Part shown: positions 1 through 8,023 of the stretch, piece by piece | Numbering within the stretch: the first letter of the stretch is position 1 | Layout of the letters: each line of letters starts with the position of its first letter | From: Sporolactobacillus laevolacticus DSM 442 | Lineage (GTDB): Bacteria > Bacillota > Bacilli > Bacillales > Sporolactobacillaceae | DNA: 64,000 bases | Direction of reading: 5' to 3' | NCBI RefSeq assembly: GCF_000497245.1 | Contig: NZ_AWTC01000010.1 | Coordinates: 46,744 to 110,743 of the forward strand | Program-made: the position numbers and the translations under genes | The notes under the pieces: generated by a model | The model's input: only the letters and a program-made list of their open reading frames with translations | What the model was told of the DNA's origin: nothing | The model's database searches: none

Positions 1-987
1 AAGGAAGATTTGATGCATTCCGGTAATAACCAACACGCCATAGAAAAAGCCGTACACCAAGCCACCGAGAATCGGAACATAATGGAACAATCCGACGATA
101 CCTGCTGTAATCCAGTTTGCCAGTTGAAGGGTTACAGGTCCGATTAGCGTGAAAGCAAGCAATCCTGTTACGAGCAATGCTACTGGCGCAACAACAAGCA
201 ATTGAATGGAATCGTAAACATGCTTCTTCAGGAAAATTTCTAATTTTGCAAGGACATAGGAGGCAACGAGAACGGGGAGAACCTGCCCTTGATAGCCTAC
301 TTTGTCAATATGCAAGCCAAACAGATCCCAAATCGGCACAGTACCTTTCGTTTGTGCTTCAGCAAGGCTGTATGCATTGAGCAATGACGGATGAACAAGT
401 ACCAAACCTAGAACAATACCAAGCAACGGATTGCCGCCGAATTTTTTTACAGCCGACCAGCCAATTAAAGCCGGCAAGAAAACGAATGATGTATTGGCAA
501 TGACCAGAATAATATCAGCGAAATCTTTCCATTGCGGATAAGCTTGAACAACTGATTTGGCAAAGAAAATACCTGGATTAGCAAGTACGTTATTAATCCC
601 CATCAACAGACCGGCGGTAACGATGGCAGGAAGAATCGGAATAAAGATGTCCGCTAATGTCTTGATCCCTTTTTGAAGCGGATTCATTTTTTCAGCCGCT
701 GCATCTTTCACATCTTGTTTCGTTGATTCACCGATCCCAGTCAGGCGTACAAACACATCATACACCTTGTCAACGGTTCCATTTCCAATAACAATTTGAA
801 ATTGACCATTTGCTGAAAAAAAGCCTTTGACCAAATCAATTTTATCGAGTTTTTCTTTATCTACTTTGCTTTCGTCTTTCAAAATCAGGCGAAGCCGGGT
901 AACGCAATGTGTCGCCGCATTAATGTTCTCAGGACCGCCGATCGTATCAATGATCTGTTTTACAGATTCTTCACTAATCGCTGCCAT
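1..987 (-). CDS. treP: Trehalose-specific PTS enzyme IIBC (partial, 3' end outside window)
   Basis: Membrane component of the phosphotransferase system that imports trehalose as trehalose-6-phosphate. The visible 329 residues start with an EIIB domain carrying the phosphorylatable Cys in the motif ATHCVTRLRL (about residue 28). A linker and a hydrophobic EIIC domain with the family-typical ADIFIPILPAIVTAGLLMG stretch follow. From memory the sequence follows Bacillus subtilis TreP closely, including GESTK after the B domain. ATG at 987 is preceded by GGGAGT. The C-terminus is cut off by the window edge, so a fused EIIA or downstream treA/treR cannot be judged. Regulation is suggested by two cre-like sites and a TreR-like operator upstream (see the separate entries). 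A close relative specific for another glucoside is possible but less likely. Confidence 0.88.
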   Translation of the reverse strand, partial: MAAISEESVKQIIDTIGGPENINAATHCVTRLRLILKDESKVDKEKLDKIDLVKGFFSANGQFQIVIGNGTVDKVYDVFVRLTGIGESTKQDVKDAAAEKMNPLQKGIKTLADIFIPILPAIVTAGLLMGINNVLANPGIFFAKSVVQAYPQWKDFADIILVIANTSFVFLPALIGWSAVKKFGGNPLLGIVLGLVLVHPSLLNAYSLAEAQTKGTVPIWDLFGLHIDKVGYQGQVLPVLVASYVLAKLEIFLKKHVYDSIQLLVVAPVALLVTGLLAFTLIGPVTLQLANWITAGIVGLFHYVPILGGLVYGFFYGVLVITGMHQIFL

Positions 988-1048
988 TCAAGTCACTCCC
1001 ATTTTTTCAATTTATCCTATAAGTGCGTGATCTTTATTTCTTTCTATT

Positions 1049-1062
1049 CGTAAACGGTTACA
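1049..1062. promoter_or_regulatory. cre-like CcpA site upstream of treP
   Basis: CGTAAACGGTTACA matches the catabolite-responsive element consensus TGWAANCGNTNWCA at 13 of 14 positions. It lies about 60 bp upstream of the treP start, inside the presumed leader, where CcpA could act as a roadblock. Confidence 0.6.
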
Positions 1063-1163
1063 TTAAATAATAAATAGGCACAATCCGAATCGCCTCACTA
1101 GTGCACGGCCGTTGCACCAATCAAGAATCTTCGACTGAACTGAACCTTGAATTTCATGTTTTT

Positions 1164-1230
1164 ATTATAGCGCTTTCATTTAAATTTGTATAGTCAAATA
1201 TAATGTTTTTGATGATTTGTATAGATGAAT
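1164..1230 (-). promoter_or_regulatory. treP promoter with second cre and TreR-like operators
   Basis: On the minus strand a perfect -10 TATAAT (1164-1169) lies 17 nt from a -35 TATACA (1187-1192). A second cre-like sequence, TGAAAGCGCTATAA (1165-1178, 13/14), covers the -10. TTGTATAGTCAA (1186-1197) overlaps the -35 and resembles the TreR operator core TTGTATATACAA. A similar TTGTATAGATGAAT follows at 1217-1230. The layout implies induction by trehalose-6-phosphate and glucose repression. The site identities are inferred from consensus only. Confidence 0.5.
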
Positions 1231-1377
1231 GTTTGTCCGTATTTTGAAACGAAACGTATTTCTTTTAAATTGTGCAGAACGTATCATGTTTGTGGATCTT
1301 TCATGAGAAAATTTTTACCAGCTATGTTCTTATTTTTATAATTTTCACTCAATGGATAAAAGGTTACTTCCTGCTCA

Positions 1378-1983
1378 CTAAAATATATTTATAATTTTAC
1401 AGAAAACAAGAATGAGTACCTCGATTAGGTTACAACAGAACAGTCTCAATGCTTGTGTCCAAGAACCGGTGAAACAAATGTATAAAACTATGGCAAATAT
1501 AAAATCAAATAATAGCGCAAAATTTCCAGTATAAATAAAAGGTATACCTTCAGTGATTATAAACAAAATTGGTATGGAAGAAATAAATGCAGGAAACCAA
1601 CCTAGTCCCTTACCATACCAAGTAATTATTGCTGAAAAAAATCCTATTACAGTTAGGCAAATCCATATTTGAATATATGATATTGGTAAAAAATGATATA
1701 AAAAATATGTGTACGTATAATAAGCGAATAACATTGACAAGAAAAAGAAAAATACGTTTATACCTGCTAATATTGGACCTAAGCTATAGCATGCGATGAG
1801 AGCAGCCAGAAAAATCCATATTCCAAAATTTGTTCCCACCTCTCCAATAATAGGCGTATTATCAAAGTATTTTGCAGCTGTTCCCATTAAAATTCCAAGA
1901 ACAATGCATTTTAACAAACAGAGATATTTCTTGTTTCTATTGCTTGAGTTAGGTTTTCGAATATTGAAAAGCACATTTTTCAT
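1378..1983 (-). CDS. Uncharacterised multi-pass membrane protein
   Basis: Not recognised. The product of about 201 residues has a short basic N-terminus (RKPNSSNRNKK) followed by roughly six hydrophobic segments, with few charges between them. No catalytic or binding motif is visible. The start at 1983 (ATG) is preferred over an upstream GTG because AAGGGGG lies 10 nt before it. The gene sits between the nucleoside hydrolase (61 bp upstream) and treP. It could be a small permease component or a membrane protein of unknown role. The codon and base composition look more AT-rich than the neighbours, which may hint at separate acquisition. Confidence 0.7.
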   Translation of the reverse strand: MKNVLFNIRKPNSSNRNKKYLCLLKCIVLGILMGTAAKYFDNTPIIGEVGTNFGIWIFLAALIACYSLGPILAGINVFFFFLSMLFAYYTYTYFLYHFLPISYIQIWICLTVIGFFSAIITWYGKGLGWFPAFISSIPILFIITEGIPFIYTGNFALLFDFIFAIVLYICFTGSWTQALRLFCCNLIEVLILVFCKIINIF

Positions 1984-2044
1984 TTGGAGATATCCCCCTT
2001 CCACACCAAGTTACTTCATGTTCTTCCCAATTGAATTCGGTGGA

Positions 2045-2989
2045 TCAGCGAGCTGAAGATTGATCAGCATCTCGAAATTTGTTTATTAGCCACTCCCAAA
2101 ACACGTCGCAATCAATATCCACCGCAGCTTGAACATTGGGTTCTTCCCCCAGAACATGATTAAAGTCAGCGACGGTCATTCCCCTCGTAATTGTACCTTC
2201 TGTTTCAATTTCAATATGATAGTTCTTAAAAGTGATCAAATTCGGAAGAAGTATGCTCGCCAAGGCAATTGCGTCATGGAGATTCGGCGGATCGAAGCAA
2301 TATTGCTCGTTTCGGCGCAGCATAAAATCGAAAATTTGCGTTGCGATGCGCGCAAACTTGTTCTCGCACGCTTTCACCTGTTCATATACGAAGAGCGGGA
2401 GCTGTGGCTTCAAGGTTACATCAAGTCCAATCATCACAAGAGGAATCCCTGACTCAAACACGATTTTGCTTGCATCTGGATCGACATAACAATTGAATTC
2501 GGAGGTTTGCGTCATATTGCCGCCCCTGAGTGCCCCACCCATGATGGTTATTCTTTTGATCAGTTTTATTAAATCCGGATGCCGCAGGATAGCTTCGGCA
2601 AGATTGGTAAGTGGTCCGACTGCTAAAAGCTCAAGCTCTCCGTTCAGAGAACTTGCGTATTGATAAATCGTATCTACGGCATCTTTCGGATAAAATAGAT
2701 TCTTTGATCTTGGGAGATGTACATCACCAAGGCCTGTTGATCCATGGCTGATCGCAGTATGTAATGCTTTTTTCAACGGTTTCCTCGCGCCTACCGCGAC
2801 AGGAATATCAAAACCAAGCGCACGAACGAGATTAAGTGTGTTTCTGCTCGTGAGATCAACACCGACATTTCCAGCGACTGTTGTGAACGCCTTAATATTC
2901 AAGATATCCACGCTCATCAAAGCACAAATAATCGCAATCGCATCATCAGTCCCAGTGTCAACATCCATAATAAGCGGAATTTTTTTCAC
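2045..2989 (-). CDS. Nucleoside hydrolase, IunH/RihA-type
   Basis: Probable Ca2+-dependent N-ribohydrolase that splits nucleosides (or related N-ribosides) into base and ribose in the cytoplasm. The 314-residue protein opens with the family hallmark DVDTGTDDA (about residues 9-17), whose Asp cluster binds calcium. It has the internal GPLTNLA and IMGGALRGGN segments and a late HDAIALA motif with the active-site His. Length is typical for the family. It starts with GTG at 2989 and overlaps the stop of the upstream glycosidase gene by 4 bp (GTGA), so the two are translationally coupled. The natural base or riboside cannot be told from sequence. Confidence 0.88.
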   Translation of the reverse strand: MKKIPLIMDVDTGTDDAIAIICALMSVDILNIKAFTTVAGNVGVDLTSRNTLNLVRALGFDIPVAVGARKPLKKALHTAISHGSTGLGDVHLPRSKNLFYPKDAVDTIYQYASSLNGELELLAVGPLTNLAEAILRHPDLIKLIKRITIMGGALRGGNMTQTSEFNCYVDPDASKIVFESGIPLVMIGLDVTLKPQLPLFVYEQVKACENKFARIATQIFDFMLRRNEQYCFDPPNLHDAIALASILLPNLITFKNYHIEIETEGTITRGMTVADFNHVLGEEPNVQAAVDIDCDVFWEWLINKFRDADQSSAR

Positions 2990-4341
2990 AGATACGCCCT
3001 GCCTCCTAAGCTTTCCAAATCAGATGTGCAGCTGCTCCACGCTTGATGCAGAACATCCCTATTTTCTTTGATTAAATCCAATAACAAGAGCTCAGGATAG
3101 TCGCAATTGGAAACAAGCGGATCAAGATACATGGCCTGAAGTGCTTTGGAATAATCATTAGTCACCGCAGCCTCTACTGCAAGCAGGTATTCACGTCCTA
3201 AGGTGTCACACTTATAGGCGATGCCGTCCGGTAATCTTCCTATTTTTTGCGGATGCAGACCGAACCTGTCAATGAACGTCGGTAATTCAACAATGACTCC
3301 ATCTGAAATATTCTCAATGTATCCTTTGTTAATCGTATTGACCATTTCCGTCGCGGTTTCACCGGTCACTAGTGATCTGATAAAATGTGTTGCCGTCTCG
3401 CCTGATCCCTCTAGAAATTTCTCGTAACCTGAATTCTTCAAGCGAACCTCATCAAACAATTGACGCAAGTTGCTTCGCCAACCATCAACTACGGTGAAAT
3501 CATTGTTCTTCCATTCATAATCTTGATCATTTAGCACTCTTTCTTTAAGGAAGAAGGGAAAAAATTCACCAACATGGCGGTCACCGGGAGCCGGATAGAG
3601 CCCGTAGGTGCGAAACAGTTGAGTAGAAATCGGCTCTTCTTTGTCCATTCCGGATTGAATCAGTTTTTCTAATAATTGCGGATAGACATTGGTGCCATCA
3701 ATGGTAAGGTCAGTAAACCATGTCAGGTGATTGATGCCCGCCGCCCGATACTCCAGTTTTTCCGAATCAACGTGAAATACCTCTTTGGCGATCCAGCTTG
3801 CCGTGTCGGGAGTCCCATGGCAAAGCCCGAACGATTTGATCTTCGTATATTTTTGAATGGCGAGACAAACGGCGCCTTCCGGATTTGAATAATTGATAAT
3901 CCAGGCGTCTGGACATCTTTTCTCCATTTCAGCGGCAATATCTAGGACAACAGGAATCGTACGCAGCGTGCGAATGATTCCTCCTGGACCAATGGTATCT
4001 CCGACAGATTGTAGCACACCATGTTTTGTGCAGACTTCAATATCCTTCTTCCATCGCTCATATCCGCCTGTCGCAAAGGTTAGAAAAACAAAATTCGCCC
4101 CGTCCAAAGCTTCTTTATAATCCTTTTGCAAAGATACTTCAAAATTTCCCTTTGCAAATCGAACCAATTTAGTGACAGCATTTTTCGTCTCTTCCAGCAA
4201 GCTGTCATTCAAATCAACAAGCACGAGCTGTCCGCCCTCGATACTCTGTTCACCAAGAATGTCGCCAACAAGTCTCATTGTAAAGAAAGAACTTCCCGCG
4301 CCAATAAACACAAATTTTAGTTGATTCGTGCTATTAACCAT
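2986..4341 (-). CDS. Glycoside hydrolase family 4 protein (alpha-glucosidase/alpha-galactosidase type)
   Basis: NAD+ and divalent-metal dependent glycosidase of family GH4. The roughly 451-residue protein has an N-terminal Rossmann motif (FIGAGSS, about residue 12), the central SNPEGAV segment and the metal-binding CHG motif (in GLCHGTPD), followed by GINHLTWF. The CHG form is seen in the alpha-glucosidase, alpha-galactosidase and alpha-glucuronidase subgroups rather than in the 6-phospho-beta-glucosidases. The ATG at 4341 is preferred over a GTG at 4350 because AGGTGAG is correctly spaced before it. The gene follows the ABC importer by 48 bp and is fused by overlap to the nucleoside hydrolase. 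Substrate is unknown; a trehalose or sucrose-isomer phosphate is one option given nearby treP. Confidence 0.82.
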   Translation of the reverse strand: MVNSTNQLKFVFIGAGSSFFTMRLVGDILGEQSIEGGQLVLVDLNDSLLEETKNAVTKLVRFAKGNFEVSLQKDYKEALDGANFVFLTFATGGYERWKKDIEVCTKHGVLQSVGDTIGPGGIIRTLRTIPVVLDIAAEMEKRCPDAWIINYSNPEGAVCLAIQKYTKIKSFGLCHGTPDTASWIAKEVFHVDSEKLEYRAAGINHLTWFTDLTIDGTNVYPQLLEKLIQSGMDKEEPISTQLFRTYGLYPAPGDRHVGEFFPFFLKERVLNDQDYEWKNNDFTVVDGWRSNLRQLFDEVRLKNSGYEKFLEGSGETATHFIRSLVTGETATEMVNTINKGYIENISDGVIVELPTFIDRFGLHPQKIGRLPDGIAYKCDTLGREYLLAVEAAVTNDYSKALQAMYLDPLVSNCDYPELLLLDLIKENRDVLHQAWSSCTSDLESLGGRAYL

Positions 4342-4389
4342 TTCGCTCACCTCGGAACATCAACCTAGTCTTTTTTATGTTCTAACATC

Positions 4390-5067
4390 TTAATTTCTAA
4401 TGGCCGTTTTTAATTCACCACGTGATTTTTTGAGCGATCGTCGTTCAAAAATGAGCAGAATCCTGTTTGCCGCCCATGATAATAGGAACGCGAGTACAGT
4501 CCCCCATACAATTTTGACTGCATAATCCATGCGAAGGCCATCAAACAAAAGCGTACCTAGGCCGCCCGCACCTATAGAAGCGGCAATGGTGGTCATGCCA
4601 ATTGTTGCGATCACAGCCAGGCGAAGCCCACCAAGTAGTGAAGGAAGCGCGAGAGGTAATTGCACTTTAACAAAAAGCTGCAACTTACTTAATCCCATTC
4701 CTCGGCCAGCCTCAAGAATTGAGGCATCCACCGATTTAAAACCGGCGAGCGTATTACGAACCAAAATGAATTGCACATAGACAACAAGTACGGTCACTGC
4801 AGTAGGCATGCCTAATCCGCAAATGGGAATGAGAATTGCGAAAAAAGCAAGACTGGGAATCGCGTACAAAGCACCCAAAATAGCCAGCACAATCGATGAA
4901 AGGAGTTGCGATTGGTACAGAACAAGACTGAGCGGCACGGCAATGATGATTGAGATGGCCAAAACTGTGAGCACAATCTGAAGATGTTGGGCAACCATGA
5001 TCAACAAATCATCATGATATTCCCCAAAATAGTTAAAAAAATCGGCAATTGAATTAGTCATGATCAT
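4390..5067 (-). CDS. Betaine-type ABC transporter permease (OpuCB/OpuCD-like), second copy
   Basis: Inner-membrane permease of a betaine/choline-class ABC importer. The 225 residues contain five to six membrane segments. The cytoplasmic EAGRGMGLSKLQLF loop (about residues 119-132) is the EAA motif that docks on the ATPase. The final RRSLKKSRGELK tail is basic. ATG at 5067 has AGGAG 5 nt upstream and overlaps the end of the ATPase gene by 14 bp. It pairs with the permease at 7148-7780 to form a heterodimeric channel. In this context I infer that the importer serves the ergothioneine-type degradation genes upstream, but glycine betaine, carnitine or choline cannot be excluded from sequence alone. 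Confidence 0.85.
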   Translation of the reverse strand: MIMTNSIADFFNYFGEYHDDLLIMVAQHLQIVLTVLAISIIIAVPLSLVLYQSQLLSSIVLAILGALYAIPSLAFFAILIPICGLGMPTAVTVLVVYVQFILVRNTLAGFKSVDASILEAGRGMGLSKLQLFVKVQLPLALPSLLGGLRLAVIATIGMTTIAASIGAGGLGTLLFDGLRMDYAVKIVWGTVLAFLLSWAANRILLIFERRSLKKSRGELKTAIRN

Positions 5068-6076
5068 TCACTCTCCTGATGTTCTTCTTTTGAACATCAA
5101 GCCGAACAACATTATCTTGTATTTTTTTCAGTTGAATGAACTGATCCCAAGAAATTTCGCCAATCGGTTCCTCTTGATCATCGATGACAACAAGCCGCTT
5201 CTTTCCGGTTTCAAAGAATTTTGCCAGAACGTCATCGAGAAATTTATCATTATGGATGACTCCATCTGCAAGTTTGGTAGGTTGAGTCAGTGGTTGAACA
5301 AAATTTTCGACTCTAAGCACTTTAAGTCGATTAATAATGTTCTCTGTTTCGATTAATTGCTTGACAAAATCATTGGCAGGATGGAACAAAATATTATAAG
5401 GCGTGTCAAATTGCTGGACTTCGCCCTTATCCATAATGATGATCTTGTCGCCAAGTTTAAAAGCTTCATTTATATCATGAGTGACGAACAGAATGGTTTT
5501 ATTAAGTTTTTTCTGGATATTAATCAACTCATCTTGGAGGTTCTGTCTGGTGATCGCATCAATCGCCCCGAATGGCTCGTCCATGAGCATCAGCTGCGGA
5601 TCAGCCGCCATCGCGCGAGCCAAACCGATTCTCTGCTGCTGACCGCCTGATAATTGCTTGGGATATCTCTTTTTATAGTGTTCATCCCCCAGACCGACAA
5701 GCTTAAGCAGTTCATCTACTCGGGCATTTATTTTCTCTTTATTCCAATGAAGAATCTTCGGAACAGTCGCGATATTTTGCTCGACAGTCATATGCGGAAA
5801 CAGACCAATTTGCTGAATGACATAGCCGATCTTCCTGCGGTAATCTTCAACCTTCAATTTTTTAATATTTTCACCATAAAAGAAAATGTCGCCTGAAGTA
5901 CTTTCGTAGATCCGATTCACCATTTTTAACAGCGTTGTTTTCCCAGATCCAGATGTTCCTAATATGGTCACAAAGTCTCCTTCGTTAATGGTAAGGCTGA
6001 CACCAGTAACAGAATTCGTTTCAGCATGCGCAAATTTCTTTGTAATATTTACTAGTTCAAGAGCTATATTGGTCAC
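5054..6076 (-). CDS. Betaine-type ABC transporter ATP-binding protein (OpuCA/EgtV-like)
   Basis: ATPase that powers the importer. Walker A is GTSGSGKTT, the Q-loop region is VIQQIGLFPH, the ABC signature is LSGGQQQR and Walker B is LMLMDEPFGA, followed by the switch His in FVTHD. After the nucleotide-binding domain (to about residue 235) there is a shorter regulatory tail with one recognisable CBS-like half (RLVVIDDQEEPIGEI). OpuCA proteins usually carry two CBS repeats and are about 380 residues long, against about 340 here. The GTG at 6076 is chosen because AAGGAG is spaced 8 nt before it; an ATG at 6094 lacks a ribosome site. The stop overlaps the downstream permease. The reduced CBS tail suggests osmotic gating is not its main control. 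Confidence 0.87.
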   Translation of the reverse strand: MTNIALELVNITKKFAHAETNSVTGVSLTINEGDFVTILGTSGSGKTTLLKMVNRIYESTSGDIFFYGENIKKLKVEDYRRKIGYVIQQIGLFPHMTVEQNIATVPKILHWNKEKINARVDELLKLVGLGDEHYKKRYPKQLSGGQQQRIGLARAMAADPQLMLMDEPFGAIDAITRQNLQDELINIQKKLNKTILFVTHDINEAFKLGDKIIIMDKGEVQQFDTPYNILFHPANDFVKQLIETENIINRLKVLRVENFVQPLTQPTKLADGVIHNDKFLDDVLAKFFETGKKRLVVIDDQEEPIGEISWDQFIQLKKIQDNVVRLDVQKKNIRRVNDHD

Positions 6077-6122
6077 GATTTGAACTCCTTTCATGAACTG
6101 ATATCGGTCGGTAAAAAATACA

Positions 6123-6154
6123 GGAAAACCTCATGCCGATGGACAGAGGTTTCC
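6123..6154 (-). terminator. Intercistronic hairpin between binding-protein and ATPase genes
   Basis: GGAAACCTC pairs with GAGGTTTTCC across a 13-nt loop. On the minus strand it is followed, after a few bases, by a run of Ts. A partial terminator here would give more binding protein than ATPase, as is common in ABC operons. Confidence 0.5.
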
Positions 6155-6177
6155 GCTTAATAAGTTAATTTTGTTAA

Positions 6178-7116
6178 TTATTTTCCCGCTGCTTTGTTTA
6201 CAGATTTCTTAATTGTTTTATAGAAATTATCAGCAACATCCTTATATTCCTTTTTATCGATATCTACCGAGGCATTCAGCTTAATGATTGTTGGGTTGTC
6301 AAGTTTTGCTGATACTGCATTAAGGATCTTACCGATCTTTGGATTTTTTTTCAGGACGCTGTCTTTAATTACCGGTGCTACGTAATAAGGAGGCCAAAAA
6401 TTCTTATCATCCTTAAGCACGACAAATTGCGGATCAACGAGTGAGCCTTCTGTTGTATAAGCGACTGCAAGGTCTGCCTGATTATTTTTCAGGACCTGAT
6501 ATTTGATTCCGTCATTATAAACCTTTTCGGATTTAAAATTAAACTTGCCATATTTCTTGTTCAGCCCGACGAGCCCATCTTCACGCTGATCAAACGATCC
6601 GTTGGATGCATACCTAATCTTGCTTGCGTTTGCCTGAAGCTGGGAAATGGTCTTGATTCCGTACTTATCCGAGGCTTTCTTTGTAATAACGAGACCTTGC
6701 GAATCGTTGATATTCGCTTGTTTCAGCCAAGTCAGATGAAATTTTTTCTGGTATTCCGAGGAGACCTTGTCATAGACCTGCTTGGCATCAAACAGCGCCG
6801 GCTCCTTTAAGATGACGGTCAATCCGGTTCCGGTATATTCGGGATAAAAATCAATATCGCCTTTAACAAGTGCGGCATGAGGACCTTGTCCGCCGATATT
6901 AAACTTTCTGTCTACTGAGTAACCATTATCTTCGAGGGCTTTTGCGTATATTTCAGCCAAAACAAGAGACTCTGTGAAATCTTTGGAACCAACCACGACT
7001 TTAGGTGACGAACCTTGACCTTGCTTGGAGCAGCCTGACGCCACTGCGAGTGAAGCGAATACGACAACGATTAGCAATGAAAAACTCAACAATGATTTAA
7101 AGATATTCTTTGACAT
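6178..7116 (-). CDS. Betaine-type ABC substrate-binding lipoprotein (OpuCC/OsmF/EgtU-like)
   Basis: Extracellular solute-binding lipoprotein of the importer. A signal peptide ends in the lipobox VASGCS (Cys about residue 29), so the mature protein is anchored by lipid to the outer membrane face. The fold-specific segments are VVVGSKDFTES (start of lobe 1), FYPEYTGTG (aromatic/betaine pocket region) and VAYTTEGSLVD (lobe 2). At 312 residues it is normal for the QAT (quaternary amine) family. ATG at 7116 follows GGGAGAG. The same protein class includes the ergothioneine binders of bacterial EgtUV systems, and the adjacent catabolic genes make ergothioneine my preferred ligand. Glycine betaine or carnitine remain possible. 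Confidence 0.85.
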   Translation of the reverse strand: MSKNIFKSLLSFSLLIVVVFASLAVASGCSKQGQGSSPKVVVGSKDFTESLVLAEIYAKALEDNGYSVDRKFNIGGQGPHAALVKGDIDFYPEYTGTGLTVILKEPALFDAKQVYDKVSSEYQKKFHLTWLKQANINDSQGLVITKKASDKYGIKTISQLQANASKIRYASNGSFDQREDGLVGLNKKYGKFNFKSEKVYNDGIKYQVLKNNQADLAVAYTTEGSLVDPQFVVLKDDKNFWPPYYVAPVIKDSVLKKNPKIGKILNAVSAKLDNPTIIKLNASVDIDKKEYKDVADNFYKTIKKSVNKAAGK

Positions 7117-7147
7117 AATTACTCTCCCTTTTTTTCACTATGTTTTG

Positions 7148-7780
7148 TCATATAAATTTCGTTAATCTCTTTTGAGTGATTGATAAGATCACATCTGTAA
7201 TTATCGAAAGAATGGCGACGGACAGCCCTCCGACAAGTAAAATCGCGGTGCTGGGCAAACTCAGTCCGATAATGATTAAATCGCCAAGGCCACCGGAACC
7301 AATATAAGCAGCCAATGTTGCGCTTGCAATCACTTCAACCGCAGCTGTCCGGATCCCTGTGATGATCATTGGAAACGCAAGTGGAAATTCAATGGTAAAT
7401 AAAATTCTCTGCTTACTCATTCCCATTCCTTTCGCAGCCTCGATCACGGAAGGATTGATCCCTGTAAAACCGATACACGTATTGATAAGAATAGCCGGAA
7501 ACGCAAGAAAAGTTAAAGCGATCACTGCTGGAACAAGACCGGTACCAAGAACAGGCATTAATACGATCAGAACAGCAAGACTTGGAATAAGACGCAGCAA
7601 GTTAAAAAGACCAAGAATGGATTCAGATAGTTTCACATACTTTGCACAAACCACACCAAAAGGAATAGCGATCACAATACCGATCAGCATAACGATCAGG
7701 CTGATCCCAATATGCGTCAACAACGCATTCAGATACACGTTGAAGTTCTTTGACAAATAATCAAGCATAAGATGTATCAA
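7148..7780 (-). CDS. Betaine-type ABC transporter permease, first copy
   Basis: Second half of the channel, 210 residues, with about six hydrophobic segments and the ATPase-docking loop EAAKGMGMSKQRIL (about residues 115-128). It also has the conserved IGSGGLGDLII near the C-terminus. The start is read as TTG at 7780 because AAAGGGGGTGA lies about 6-8 nt before it; the first ATG (7768) would be too far from that site. It precedes the binding-protein gene by 31 bp. The order permease, binding protein, ATPase, permease resembles the YehWXYZ/OsmU arrangement rather than B. subtilis OpuC. Confidence 0.84.
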   Translation of the reverse strand: MIHLMLDYLSKNFNVYLNALLTHIGISLIVMLIGIVIAIPFGVVCAKYVKLSESILGLFNLLRLIPSLAVLIVLMPVLGTGLVPAVIALTFLAFPAILINTCIGFTGINPSVIEAAKGMGMSKQRILFTIEFPLAFPMIITGIRTAAVEVIASATLAAYIGSGGLGDLIIIGLSLPSTAILLVGGLSVAILSIITDVILSITQKRLTKFI

Positions 7781-7820
7781 TGAAAATCACCCCCTTTTGT
7801 ACTAAATTTTTTGACGATCG

Positions 7821-7901
7821 CTATTCTCTGAGTAAGATGAAACATCGTCTGAATCCCCAAAAATTAAATTCATAAGTTCGCAAACAGGTCCAGAAGTTCA
7901 T
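7821..7901 (-). CDS. Candidate 26-residue leader ORF ahead of the importer operon
   Basis: Short ORF (begins MNFWTCLRTYEF, 26 codons plus TAG) preceded by a very strong ribosome site, GAAGGAGGAG, 9-11 nt from the ATG at 7901. It ends 40 bp before the TTG start of the first permease. It contains two Cys, two Trp and three Phe after the Met. No relative is known to me. It may be a regulatory leader peptide for the transporter, a real microprotein or chance. The strength of the ribosome site is the main argument for translation. Confidence 0.4.
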   Translation of the reverse strand: MNFWTCLRTYEFNFWGFRRCFILLRE

Positions 7902-8023
7902 TTTATGTATCTCCTCCTTCAAAAATTAAGTGTATTTCTAGATGCTCGCTTTAATTTTTGTAAATTAAAAATCTCTTATCCTTTAACTCATTCATGATTA
8001 GAATAATGAAGCCTGGGCTGTCC

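Noticed and set aside
1170..1197. TTGACT as the treP -35
   Set aside because: It would leave a 22-nt spacer; TATACA at 17 nt is the better choice.
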